Of a stretch of DNA of 27,990 bases, positions 10,971 through 19,918 are shown piece after piece. The DNA is from Terana coerulea (lineage: Eukaryota > Basidiomycota > Agaricomycetes > Polyporales > Phanerochaetaceae), in contig JAKOGH010001139.1 in assembly GCA_024811115.1 (NCBI GenBank), positions 1 through 27,990 of the forward strand, given 5' to 3'. Positions within the stretch are counted from its first letter, which is position 1; each line of letters begins with the position of its first letter. A program made the position numbers and the translations under genes. The notes beneath the pieces were generated by a model. The model was given only the letters and a program-made list of their open reading frames with translations, was not told where the DNA came from and ran no database searches.

Positions 10971-11433
10971 TATCACAAAACTACAATACTCACCTGCTGG
11001 GATGACTTGAAGGAGGTGGGGAAAGCAGAAGGACTTGAGCAGAGCTAGTAGAGTAGATATAAATCAACGATGTTGTTGAGTCTGGGGTTTAGCCCACAGA
11101 CTGGCCTTCTTATATACATGTGTAGAGGGACCCCAGACACTATCTAAGACTTCCAATACCATATGCTGACTGATACAGTCAGGTGATGTCTGACTAAGGC
11201 TCTAGAGCATACCACCGCTCTAACTCCCGTATCAGATCTGACCTAGCTATCATGCTAATATCAACACTATCTAGATGTCCTAATCGAGCTACTGTACACC
11301 ACCAGTCCATGATGTCATAGTCCAGAACAGTTCCAGACCAGAGTCCTGGATCCTACGTCCATATAAGGCATATCCCTGATGACCATGCAATAAGCACATG
11401 GCAAACTGATCTAGCATCTTGTAACGCTGTGAG
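10971..11433 (-). repeat. 3' LTR of element A, truncated in U3
   Basis: Aligns with the 5' LTR (17836-18381) from its shared plus-strand start TATCACAAAACTACAATAC to the GTAACGCTGT block near 11430. It then changes abruptly to the polypurine tract. About 85-95 bp that begin U3 in the other two family-A LTRs are missing. The two LTRs of one insertion are normally copied from the same template, so the loss happened during or after insertion. Confidence 0.9.
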
Positions 11434-11435
11434 TA

Positions 11436-11447
11436 CCCCCTCCTCAA
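11436..11447 (-). other. Polypurine tract of element A
   Basis: On the minus strand TTGAGGAGGGGG lies directly before the (truncated) 3' LTR and just after the end of the dUTPase domain. This is the expected place and composition of the primer for plus-strand DNA synthesis. It is recognised by position and purine content only. Confidence 0.7.
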
Positions 11448-11810
11448 GTTTGAGCTCCGTCGAGAATTTGCCAATTTACCGTAGACCGACTACTTCAATG
11501 TCGACATCTGCAATCCATTCGATAATGAGTTGAGCCACCTGATCGCCAATTTTAACTACAAAGTCGAAGTCGCTGTTATTCACAAGGGTTACTTGTATGT
11601 CGTCTTTGTAGTCGCGGTCAATCACTTTGGTAACTGCTTCAACTCTTTCATTAGAAAGTCGGTTGCACGATGTAATACGGCTACAAGTTCCACTCGGCAG
11701 CTGGATTTTAATGCCAATAGGCACTATTGTTCATGAGCTGGATTTAACTGTGTGGTTGTGGTAGGCATGCAGCGTAAGTCCAGCTGCTCCTTTGGAGATG
11801 CGAGTAGAGG
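11448..11810 (-). pseudogene. dUTPase domain at the C-terminus of element A pol
   Basis: Trimeric dUTPases hydrolyse dUTP to dUMP and keep uracil out of new DNA. Five ordered blocks fit this fold. AAGLTLHAY (motif 1, about 11760-11786) has Thr where Asp is usual. The TIVPIGIKIQLPSGTCSRI strand precedes a poor motif 2 (SCNRLSN, about 11655-11680). VIDRDYKD (motif 3, 11600-11625) keeps the catalytic Asp and Tyr. GDQVAQLI (motif 4, 11521-11546) is clear. IGKFSTE (11455-11475) sits where the Gly-rich motif 5 belongs. The domain follows the chromodomain in the same frame, ~40 residues downstream. In-frame stops (TGA near 11731, TAA near 11476) and the odd motifs 1 and 2 mean this copy is probably inactive. 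dUTPase-bearing gypsy elements are, as far as I recall, reported from some fungi; the dUTPase call is strong, its activity is not. Confidence 0.88.
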
Positions 11811-11879
11811 TTTGACCGCCAATAAGTTTGACTTGAAGTGTAGAGTCCCGCTGCAATAGTGTCGGAGTAACATCCTCTT

Positions 11880-12066
11880 CAAACTCAACTGCTTGTGCGG
11901 CTTGTCGGTTTTGTCTGAGGTAGTCTTGAACAGCTTGCTTAGCGTTCTTGACATTGTCCTCATTTTCCCAAGTGACTTCATTGCGTCCGTAACCCTTTCA
12001 TTGAACCAAATATTGAGTTTTCTTACCGCGTTGGCGGTGTTGTAAGATCTTCTCAACTTCTCATTC
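11880..12066 (-). pseudogene. Chromodomain of element A pol
   Basis: Minus-strand residues EVEKILQHRQRGKKTQYLV, then Q-stop-KGY and NEVTWENEDNV, give the chromodomain pattern: an E-V-E-x-I-L start, the Y-L-V-x-W-K-G-Y core with Trp now TGA, and the T-W-E aromatic-cage segment. It follows the integrase GPY/F module directly, the usual chromovirus arrangement. Such domains steer integration to chromatin carrying particular histone marks. A second stop (TGA) lies just upstream. The domain runs on without a break in frame to the dUTPase segment. Confidence 0.9.
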
Positions 12067-13446
12067 TTCCTGTCCTTTAACCATGACTGGCTTAGGTACT
12101 AAGGGCTTTTGGCCTGGTATGGAAGGTTTGTTATAAGTGGCTAGCTTGCTGGCGTGGAATACTGGGTGCATAGCACGGTAGCATGGTGGTATTTTAACGT
12201 TGAAGGTGACAGCAGACAACTGTTCGATTATCTCGAATGGTCCCTCATACCGTGGGTTTAATGCACGCTCTGTGGTCTGGTAGTCCCGTAAGTTGATAAG
12301 TACTTTGTCTCCGACTTTAAACAGCATGTTTTGGACGCCCTGATCGTAGTACCACTTCATGCGCTCAGCAGCTAAAGTTAGAGCAGCTTTTGCCTGCTTT
12401 TGAGCTTCGTATCGCTGTTTCATGATGTCGTTAAGGTATATGCTCTTGACCTCTTTGACCAATGTGAGACCAGCTTGTAGATGTCGACTATATTCCAAGA
12501 AGAATGGAGTTTCCTTGGTTCCCTTGTGTGCTCTGTTGTTGTACGCAAATTCCGCTGTACTCAACAATGTAGACCAATTATCAAGATTATAGTCCACATA
12601 GCATCGAAGATACTGTTCCAGAATCTGGTTTACATGCTCTGTTTATCCGTCCGTTTGTGGATGGTATGCCATAGACATAGCCGACTCAATACCAAGTAGT
12701 TTGCACCATTGCTGGAATAGTTTCGCTGCAAACTGAGTTCCTCGATCTGATATGATCTGAAATGGCAGCCCATGCAAGGGATAGACTCTGTCGTATAGTA
12801 GTTGTGACAAGTCTCTTGCCAAGAACTCATTGGTGATTGTGTAGAAATGCGCTCGCTCGATAAGTCGACATATGACAACACAGATAGTGTTGTATCCTTC
12901 TGACTCTGGTAACTGAGTAATAAGGTCGATTGATATGATCTTCCATAGCCCATGAGGCACAGGGTTTGGCATCAAAGGTCCATAGGGCTGCTGTGGGCAA
13001 TTTGTCATCTGCTGACACATGTCGCAGCCCGTCACATAGTTTTTCACAAATATCGAAATGCCCAGCCATCAATAGTTTCTAGAGACTAGTTCGTACGTTT
13101 TCCACCTGCCAGAATGTCCAGCTGATGGTAAATCATGATGGATTTGTACAATTCGTCGTTGTAGATGATCATCTGTTGACTGTGGGATGTATATCTTGCC
13201 ATGGAATAGTAGTAATCCATTCTTGTAGTTCTATTCCTTGAGGCTTTTACCAAACTCTCTAGGTCCTAACTTCAATAATAACTTGTAGCCCTTCGTAACA
13301 TCATCTGATAGCAATGCTTCTTTGACCTCACTTAGAATTTGGTTGTTGTTAACAGGCGCCTCATGAGAAGCCTCGACACCCTGGATGGCGAAATATTCCG
13401 GTTTGAGCAAAATTGGTCTCGGTTGTCGAGCTTTACCCCTCCTCAT
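12061..13446 (-). pseudogene. Integrase of element A
   Basis: This enzyme joins the cDNA to host DNA. In sense order, the RNase H-integrase linker starts near 13446. The HHCC zinc-binding part (HHDLPSAGHSG, GCDMCQ) lies at about 13020-13140. The DDE core follows: Asp in ISIDL (12925-12927), Asp in ISDRGTQF (about 12730-12755) and Glu in NQILEQYLR (about 12605-12631). The C-terminal module with the GPY/F motif (NPRYEGPFEI) is at about 12220-12270 and ends before the chromodomain. All zinc ligands and the acidic triad are kept. Inactivating changes are few: stops near 13235, a Trp to TGA near 13064 and a Gln to TAA near 12640 (TDG-stop-TEH). It is the best kept domain of the element. Confidence 0.95.
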
Positions 13447-13886
13447 GATCTGGCCTCCTGGACAGAGGGTCTTCAGCTTGCATTGTCTTTCCAGGCTTGT
13501 GATGTAGAGAATAGTTGAATTGCATTAGGTACAAAGCCCATCGCGCTTGTCTCCATGTCAACTTTTGGGCTGTTCGGAAGTACCTCAGATTTTGATGATC
13601 TGACCAGATCTCGAACTTTTCCAAGTGTCCCTCCAAATAGTGTCTGTACTCTTCCAGAGCTCGTAAAATAGCAAGCAACTCTTTGTCATAAATCTCGTAG
13701 TTACGTTCGTGTACGTTGAGAGACTTAGAGTGGAAGGCAACGGAGTGCCACATTTCGTCAGCAGGATCCTGTTGTGACAGCACTGCACCAATTGCAAAGT
13801 CACTTGCATCAGTCGATAGTCTGAATGGGTTCTCATCATCTGGAATACATAGTATAAGTGCTGAAATGAAGGCCTTTTTCAGTGCC
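13433..13886 (-). pseudogene. RNase H of element A
   Basis: RNase H removes the RNA template during reverse transcription. The frame gives LKKAFISALIL, then STDASDFAIGAVLSQ (first Asp, about 13800), YDKELLA (Glu, about 13680), WSDHQNL (second Asp, about 13595) and a closing AEDPLSRR (about 13455). All expected acidic residues are visible, and this frame is open for its full length. It begins with the conserved segment that normally follows the RT thumb, yet here it joins directly to the N-terminal RT segment (see the RT stump). Confidence 0.93.
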
Positions 13887-14130
13887 TGGTGACTTAGAAG
13901 GTCGAATGTAACCTTTCCATTGTTCTTCATTGATCCATTCATCCAAAGAGTTCCTCTCTTTGAGAGACAGCGGGTATAGTTTAGCTGGCTTGGGAAGAGA
14001 GGCTCTTTCACAAAGTCAATCGGATGATCGTACGTCTTGCGTACCGGCATGCGCTCTGACTTGCGCTTGGAGAACACGTCGCTATACTCATGTAACTATT
14101 CAGGTACCTGCAACTTCTACTTAACGGTGT
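13887..14130 (-). pseudogene. Reverse transcriptase stump of element A (palm deleted)
   Basis: Minus-strand residues DVFSKRKSERMPVRKTYDH and later, in another frame, KERNSLDEW and KGYIRPSKSP match the N-terminal segment of Ty3/gypsy RT that precedes the fingers. After SKSP the sequence passes within a few bases to the ALKKAF segment that opens RNase H. The fingers, palm (the F-D-V and Y-x-D-D motifs) and thumb are missing. In relatives this stretch is roughly 220-240 residues. The frame also shifts once before the junction. The call of a clean internal deletion is from the sequence; its size is inferred from the family. Confidence 0.88.
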
Positions 14131-14428
14131 CTTCGTCATCGGAGTCCTTCAGGACTTCGTTCATGTCCTTTTGTCAAACATGGCCGCAATAACTTCTGCT
14201 TATGTGCAGTTATTGGGGACATCAATGTTCATCCAGTTGATAAATGGATTATCTGTATCCTTGTCTCCAAATTCGTCCAGGGAGGATTTCCACGGAAGAT
14301 CCGACTCAAGTTGAAGCTTGTCGGTTTCAGCTTCACTAACTCGTATTTTACGGGCTTGATTGGTAATGCAGCTCTCAGAACATCTAGTAAACTCCAATTC
14401 CCTTTTCCTAGTCAATCTCGGAGTTGTG

Positions 14429-14800
14429 TCAGTACAAGAAATTGTAACTGATCATTATGTCTTTGTTGCCTAACTGTGTAATATATAGTATGCAAGTAGA
14501 CTTATGACCACCAATTTGAATATAAGCACGGACATAATCACGAATTTGTCCTGCTTGGTTTGGAGTTCCATCTGCATCGATTACATCGATCCACACAGAC
14601 TTTGCCATACAATTAGTTACCAGATGATTTCTTTCCACAAACAATTTGTCGATGAAGTTTGTTATGGCACCTGAGTCCACTAAAGCCTCAGCCTGCATTT
14701 TAAAACCATACACCCAAAGCGTTACTGGAAGTCTAAAAGAACGTTTTTGTTGCAAGCTATGCTGGTTACACAAGATTCCAGTACTACTTCGTCTGAATTC
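14429..14800 (-). pseudogene. Aspartic protease of element A
   Basis: Processes the Gag-Pol polyprotein. The frame carries AEALVDSGAITNFID, with the active D-S-G at 14667-14677, the strand pattern VRAYIQIGGHKS, and a C-terminal LGNKDIMISYNFLY that corresponds to the usual D-x-I-L-G segment (Gly changed to Ser). Its active triad is intact. Downstream, 14131-14428 encodes the protease-RT linker (acidic, Asp/Glu/Lys-rich, with stops). Upstream it joins the gag end near 14896 through a frame change. Confidence 0.88.
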
Positions 14801-14895
14801 ACTTCAGAGCCGACAAGGGGTGTATCATTTCCGGAATGTAAATCGCAGGCATTAGCCTCTACATCCCCTGTGGAAAATCCATCTGAGTCCAGCAA

Positions 14896-16364
14896 TTAAC
14901 TCATGGACGTCTGCCTAGGACCTGACTGAGGTTCATCGCTGTGCTTGGTTGCTTCCATTTCGGCAAGCTCAGATTCGCTCGGCTCATGAATGCTCACTGA
15001 GTTGACTTCAATGTTGCTGATGGAAGCATTGTCGTCGTCATTAGACATAGAGCTCAAAAGCTCCATGAGACAGTTCCTGAAGGACGGCTTGCCCTTCGAC
15101 TTGGAACTAGAGTTTCCACCAGAACTAGAAGCACCACTGCTTTGGTTCCTGTTGCCGTTGTTGCTGCCAGAAGACGACAGAGATGACAACGAAGAACCTT
15201 TGCCAGAGTTGGCATTCTTTGGGTTGTCGTAGCAGTCGTTTGTGTTGTGGGTTTTGGCGCGCGAGCTTTTACCCTTATCAGAGCAGATTTGGCAGAACTT
15301 GCGTTCGCCGGACGTTTCTGCCTGGTTGGTTTCCTTGCCTCGCCCTTGCCTTTACCCTTTGACTGCTTGTTTGCCTCCGCCGTGTTCTTGCTAGTGCTGT
15401 TGTTGCCAAATACCGAACTTTTCAACCATTCTAGGTGGAGCTCCTTGTATAGCTGCAGCAAAGTATCAAACTAGGCTTCCTATTTCTTGGGCTCAGCGCC
15501 ACTAAGAGACAGGATGACCATTGTCTGGCGCATATCCTGGGAAGCACTCCTTTAATCTTATTGATGTGCAGCTTGTCCTGGTACTCCACAATCCGGGCCA
15601 GAGTCTTATACTTTTCCGTATATTGGACGAAGTCTTTCTGGGCCAGGTCCTTGTTGTTCCAAAGGTTATCGAGTTCCTCTTTGGCACTTTGTTTCTCATC
15701 GCGCTGCCCATATATACCTTGTATCTCCTTGACGAATTCGAGCCATGTGCTGATAAGCTGGTTGTTCCGCAACTTGTCCGCATAGAACTTCATGTAAGTT
15801 GCAGCAGTGCCATGCAGACGACTGAGGCACAAGACAATGTGTTGCTTGTCCGTTGCAATCTGCGTATGCTCGCAGTACAAGGTAATGTGGTTTACCCACT
15901 CTTCGAGGCTATTTTTGCACCATCGAAGGTGGGGGATCAGACATCTTTGGGATGCGCCCACCGCTGCCTCCATCTGCAGGAATTTTGTCGACTTGGGCCT
16001 TATAGGCCTCAATGGTAGACTTGTATGCTTCTACAAGCTTTTCCAGAAACCGAATCTTCGTGGCTTGCTTGAAAGCTGTATTTTCCAGCTCCTCAATTCG
16101 GTGCTGCTGATTGTCAGTTACTTCATACGTTGTGTCATGCACATGGTTGAAGTGGCCTGACATGTCAGTGACATGTTCTTGCGCAAAGTCCATGCTGATT
16201 CGAACAGACTGAGAAAAAGCATTCTGTGCTATGTGGAGAATCGCTGCCAACTGTGCATCGCTAAAGCGAGCAGAGTTGGTGTCGACATCGTGTAGGAGGG
16301 CTGCTACGGGGTCGGCAATGACCTCCGTGGTGCAGTCAGGGACAAAGTTAGTGAAAGAAGACAT
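14896..16364 (-). pseudogene. gag of element A
   Basis: Structural protein of the virus-like particle. The ATG at 16362-16364 opens MSSFTNFVPDC. Residues ~85-130 (QQHRIEELENTAFKQATKIR and on) have a coiled-coil look. The capsid part (WVNHITLYCEHTQI, TAATYMKFYADKL, TWLEFVKEIQGIYGQRDEK, DFVQYTEKYKTLAR) lies at about 15530-15910. A basic Lys/Gly linker follows, then a zinc-knuckle-like CQICSDKGKSSRAKTHNTNDC at about 15235-15297 with wide C-x2-C...H-x4-C spacing. The tail is Ser/Gly/Asn-rich then acidic and stops at 14896. At least two frameshifts (near 15910 and in 15300-15540) break it. Confidence 0.9.
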
Positions 16365-16460
16365 TTCTGCTCTTCATATTAGTGCCAATTTTAATAAAAC
16401 TTCGAACACAAAAGGTCGAGTTGGTTATTGCATGCCAGCTAGTTATTCCAAGTAGTAAAT

Positions 16461-16490
16461 GCAGAGTTTAATTAGCAGTCTTAGGGGTTG
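16461..16490. repeat. Short block shared with element B
   Basis: About 30 bp beginning GCAGAGTTTAAT and ending AGCAGTCTTAGGGGTTG. It matches 26906-26941 (GCAGAGTTAAAT...AGCAGTCTTGGGAGTTG) apart from a 6-base gap and three substitutions. In element A it lies ~100 bp before the gag start; in element B it lies between gag and protease. Confidence 0.5.
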
Positions 16491-16519
16491 TTACATCAAG
16501 TGCTGCTAGTTGACTACAA

Positions 16520-17480
16520 ATCTCTGTGAATCTACCATTCAGGTTCGTAAACAAAACCTTTCCAATATGCTTCAGTGTGCTTGTCAACTCTCTCCATTGT
16601 TTATTACCTTCTGCCTCACCAAGTCCAAATTCTTGTAGACATTCTGGAACTTGTCGTACCAGCCTCAGAGCTTGTTCTGAATCTCCTCAGGCACCTGCTC
16701 CTTTTCGATGTAACCAGTGTCCTGCAGTGAGTCCTTCTCGTGGAGTTTCTCAAAGACAGGGTCGAGGCGAACTTTTGTTGCCTTGAGCATCGGCTGGAGT
16801 TTGTTAGAACACTTGAGTAGCTTCGTTCAACGAAAATGAAGCTTAGCTGAGGGCGGCTTAGGGACCTAATACTCCTCGTGGGGTGCGAGTCGTTTGATAA
16901 GTGGCAGCGAGGGGTCGGAGAGGCAGTTGAGCAGCTCTTTTAACGCTACTTGAACAGAGCGCAAGACTCGATGTGCTTGAGTAACACATTGGCCTGAGCC
17001 TCCTTCGTAAGCTGCTTGCTCTCTTCTGGAGTGAGAGGATAAGAGTGTGGCTTAGGGATGTTGGGGTTGTAGACCTTTCAAGGCTGGCAAACATTGGCGT
17101 ATTTGGCTCGGATCTCCTTTGAAGGAGAGATGTGTTTGCAGAGGCCCAAAGGCTTGTTCTTTGCATAGGTGGTGAACGCAGGGGTACTTTCAGCACGGCT
17201 GCATAACAATGGCATCAGTACTAGTCTCTATTTCAGCAGACGTGGTATAGAAAATAGTGAACAAACGGAATAACCTGTTGAAGTCATACAGTCTTGATGC
17301 GTACAATCAGTAGTGTCAACGATGGCCTGGTTTCTCTCACTAGGTCCGGAGGTACCAACTCAATCAAGAGTGATATGGGGTCTCTGACACGGTTCCAGCT
17401 GTGCAGCAAAGGTTTTTGAGCCAATATTACATTGACTCTATGCTCGCCCAAACTAGTTTGCTGTCAACACCCAAAGGCTC
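16520..17480 (-). pseudogene. Unidentified coding-like relic in the leader of element A
   Basis: Read on the minus strand this stretch has long runs of protein-like sequence in changing frames. The clearest is PHSYPLTPEESKQLTKEAQA followed by NVLLKHIESCALF (about 16950-17055). Farther on come LLNCLSDPSLPLIKRLAPHE (about 16870-16930) and KLHEKDSLQDTGYIEKEQVP (about 16695-16755). Upstream, 17230-17450 has another open stretch with Cys/Thr-rich residues. The composition (many Lys/Glu, few rare residues) differs from chance frames in the AT-rich regions. I do not recognise a family. It lies between the 5' LTR and gag, where chromoviruses normally have a short leader. It could be an extra ORF, a captured host fragment or an older insertion. 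Confidence 0.45.
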
Positions 17481-17835
17481 ATAGCCGTAACTACCCGAAG
17501 GTAAGTCACACTAGAATATTGCTTCACGCTATACAGCACAGCAAGCACTTCTTTACGCCTGAGGATCGTCGTGAAGATTAGCATGCTGCTATAATGGCAG
17601 CCCACAGCCTAAGCCATGGTGCTTCTCAACGATATAGAGCATAGTCCTTGATGGCAACTAGCTCATAGCCTCAGTTCTTTGCAAAACAGTGGCAAGATCC
17701 CCCAGAACCCAAATAGCAACAGTGTTCATTTCGACACACTGTCCATAACAATATGTACACCGCACAACACTGCAATAAAGGTCCTGCTCGTTGCCCTTGA
17801 CAGCAACAACGAGCAGCAGAGCAGACTCAATAAAC
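17481..17835 (-). other. Leader of element A after the 5' LTR
   Basis: This 355-bp interval follows the 5' LTR on the minus strand. The bases right after the LTR (GTTTATTGAGTCTGC) should include the primer binding site, but I do not recognise a tRNA match. An imperfect inverted repeat around GCTGCTCGTTGTTGCTG and GGCAACGAGCAGG (about 17782-17820) could fold. No coding motif is seen. Confidence 0.5.
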
Positions 17836-18381
17836 TATCACAAAACTACAATACCCACCTGCTGGGATGACTTGAAAGAGGTGGGAAAGCAGAGGACTTG
17901 AGTAGAGCTAGTAGAGTAGATATGAATCAATAATGTTGTTGAGTCTGGAGTTTTACCCCACAGACCAGCCTCCTTATATATATATGTAGAGGGACTCCAG
18001 ACACTATCTAAAATCTCTAATACTATATGCTGACTGATACAGTCAGGTGATGTCTGACTAAGACTCAGAGCATACCACCGCTCTAACTCTCTTATCAGAT
18101 CTGACCTAGCTATTATGCTAATATCAACACTATCTACATGTCCTAATTGAGCTACTGTATACTACCAGTCCATGATGTCATACTGACAAGTCCAGAACAG
18201 TTCCAGACCAGAGTTCTGGATCCTATGTCTGTATAAGGCATATCCCTGATGTCCATGCAATAAGCACATGGCAAACTGATCTAGCAATTTGTAACACTGT
18301 GTGACGACTTGGTGACATGTTCCGTAACTTGATGTCACACTTTAAGCGCTATGGACTAGCGCTGAGGGAAATTTAGTGACA
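17836..18381 (-). repeat. 5' LTR of element A
   Basis: A 546-bp LTR, TGTCAC...GTGATA in sense (minus strand), matching the solo LTR at 6742-7305 along its length and the 3' LTR at 10971-11433 over its last ~460 bp. Near the start of U3 it holds an inverted repeat AGCGCTA-5 nt-TAGCGCT (18346-18364), which is decayed in the solo copy. The GTTAC duplication follows at 18382-18386. Confidence 0.93.
17972..17988 (-). promoter_or_regulatory. TATA-like element in the LTR of element A
   Basis: On the minus strand CATATATATATAAGGAGG lies ~140 bp before the LTR end. The matching position of the other two family-A LTRs reads ATGTATATAAG, so a TATAAG core is kept in all three. Position and conservation fit the core promoter of the U3/R border. 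Transcription itself is not shown. Confidence 0.4.
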
Positions 18382-18386
18382 GTTAC
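18382..18386. repeat. TSD of gypsy element A (right), GTTAC
   Basis: Second copy of the 5-bp duplication, directly after the LTR end GTGACA. It pairs with 10966-10970. Confidence 0.9.
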
Positions 18387-18960
18387 TATATATAGTAATG
18401 ACTATAGAGTGATTGTGTTACTGCATATAGTAAATTGTAAATGGTGCTTTAGTGCACAAATTGTAAAAACAATAATAGCTTAGTGTCAGTATTTGTATAA
18501 CTTTGTAAAACTTATATTGGCCATTGTAAAACAATGTAAAAGCACTGTTAGCTATTGTAAAAGTGTTGTAAAGTGTTGTAAACTTTATATATTAATTTTT
18601 AAGCAGTTAAAAGCTGTCTTATAAAGCGGATAACAATTTGAAATCAAAGAATATTATTAACTAACAAAGCTTATACTTGTATAGATTGCATTTAGAGCTA
18701 ATGTAATATATAATATGCAGTATACCTTCTTTATACTTTGATAGAATTGTTATAAAGTTATATTCTACTTTACTTTAATTTAATATAGATAATGCAGATT
18801 TATTTTGAATTATTTTGAATTTTGTTTTAAGTGCTTATTATGATGAAGTATAGACTGATAGCTCCAAAGAGCTAATTCAAACTATTTCGGAATAACGAAA
18901 ATCAACCTAATAATTATTATGCAAAGTGCAAAACATTAAACACATATACTCAGATTTTCA

Positions 18961-18997
<37 letters not shown>
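18961..18997. repeat. (CT)n(TA)n microsatellite
   Basis: About ten CT units run into about eight TA units at the start of the unpaired centre of the TIR element, just inside the left arm. Confidence 0.95.
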
Positions 18998-19918
18998 AAC
19001 AAGTACAATATATGTTGTCAACTATCTTAAGCAATGATTTTGCTAGAGCTTTGAGCAATATTTATTATTTAGCCTAATAGTAGCTTACTATTATCAACAT
19101 ATAATATATGTTATTTCCTTACATTTGACAAAAGTTATTTAAAATGAATAGACTGGAGTATGCTCATACAGTGAACTTTACAGCTAACTCATATCTCAAA
19201 GCATCTTTTGATGTTATCTATTGCTATAACACAACTGCTATGTTTATCTTTAATTCAAGCAATAAAACACTTTGATTAGTGTTTTATATATGCTCTAAGA
19301 TATGGAGAGCTGGCTTTAGTATTGTATATATAGTAAAAACTGAGTGTTTGCATTTAATGTTTCGCACTTTGCATAATAACTACTAGGTCAATTTCTGTCA
19401 TTCTGATATAATTAGAATCAGCTCTTTTGGAGCTATCAGTTTGTACTTCATCATAATAAGCACTTAAAACAAAATTCAAAATAATTCAAAATAAATCTGC
19501 ATTATCTATATTAAATTAAAGTAAAGTAAAATATAACTTTATAATAATTCTATCAAAGTATAAAGAAGGTATACTGCATATTATATATTGCATTAGCTCT
19601 AAATGCAATCTATACAAGTATAAGCTTTATTAGTTAATAATATTCTTTGATTTCAAATTGTTATCTGCTTTATAAAACAGCTTTTAAATGCTTAAAAATT
19701 AATATATAAAGTTTTACAACACTTTACAACACTTTTACAATAGCTAACAGTGCTTTTACACTGTTTTACAATAGCCAATATAAGTTTTACAAAGTTATAC
19801 AACTACTGACACTAAGCTGTTAATGTTTTTACAATTTGTGCACTAAAACACCATTTTACAATTTACTATATGCAGTAGCACAATTACTTTATAGTCATTA
19901 CTACAGATTGTATTATAA

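Larger units (their letters stand above)
10971..18381 (-). mobile_element. Full-length Ty3/gypsy chromovirus, element A
   Basis: A 7.4-kb LTR retrotransposon on the minus strand, bounded by related LTRs (17836-18381 as 5' LTR; 10971-11433 as 3' LTR) and by perfect GTTAC duplications. Internal order in sense: leader with an unidentified coding-like relic, gag (14896-16364), protease, RT stump, RNase H, integrase, chromodomain and dUTPase, then a polypurine tract. The protease-RT-RNase H-integrase order and the chromodomain place it among chromoviruses. It is inserted in the tip of a TIR element that sits in a copia relic. It lacks the RT palm and has stops and frameshifts, so it cannot replicate alone. 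Its coding parts are still far more readable than those of the copia and pogo relics, so it is the younger insertion. Confidence 0.95.
18382..19918. mobile_element. TIR element, ~570-bp inverted arms, no transposase
   Basis: The left arm (18387-18958) and right arm (about 19337-19918) are inverted copies of each other with many substitutions and few gaps. Examples are AAAGCGGATAACAATTTGAAATC at 18623-18645, mirrored at 19653-19675, and GCAAAGTGCAAAACATT mirrored by AATGTTTCGCACTTTGC. The ~380-bp centre has a (CT)n(TA)n tract and no open frame longer than chance. This is a nonautonomous foldback-type or MITE-like DNA element. With its detached left tip (10927-10970) it totals ~1.6 kb. Probable AAGTA duplications flank it. 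The tip reads TTRTAATACAATCTG. I cannot place it in a superfamily. Confidence 0.88.

Noticed and set aside
11530..11736. Plus-strand ORF over the dUTPase segment, and other plus-strand ORFs at 12481, 14646, 14990, 15247, 15521 and 15807
   Set aside because: They are antisense shadows of the minus-strand gag-pol of element A, whose motifs are unambiguous.
11448..13446. In-frame TGA at Trp positions as a sign of a variant genetic code (TGA = Trp)
   Set aside because: TGG is used for Trp in the same frames, and TAA and TAG stops occur at family Gln and Trp sites as well. Random decay with transition bias explains all three.
18625..18639. AGCGGATAACAATTT, identical to the lac operator / M13 reverse primer core, suggesting vector contamination
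   Set aside because: The match stops after 15 bases, lies inside the left arm of the TIR element and has its natural diverged partner (AGCAGATAACAATTT) in the right arm, so it is native sequence and a coincidence.
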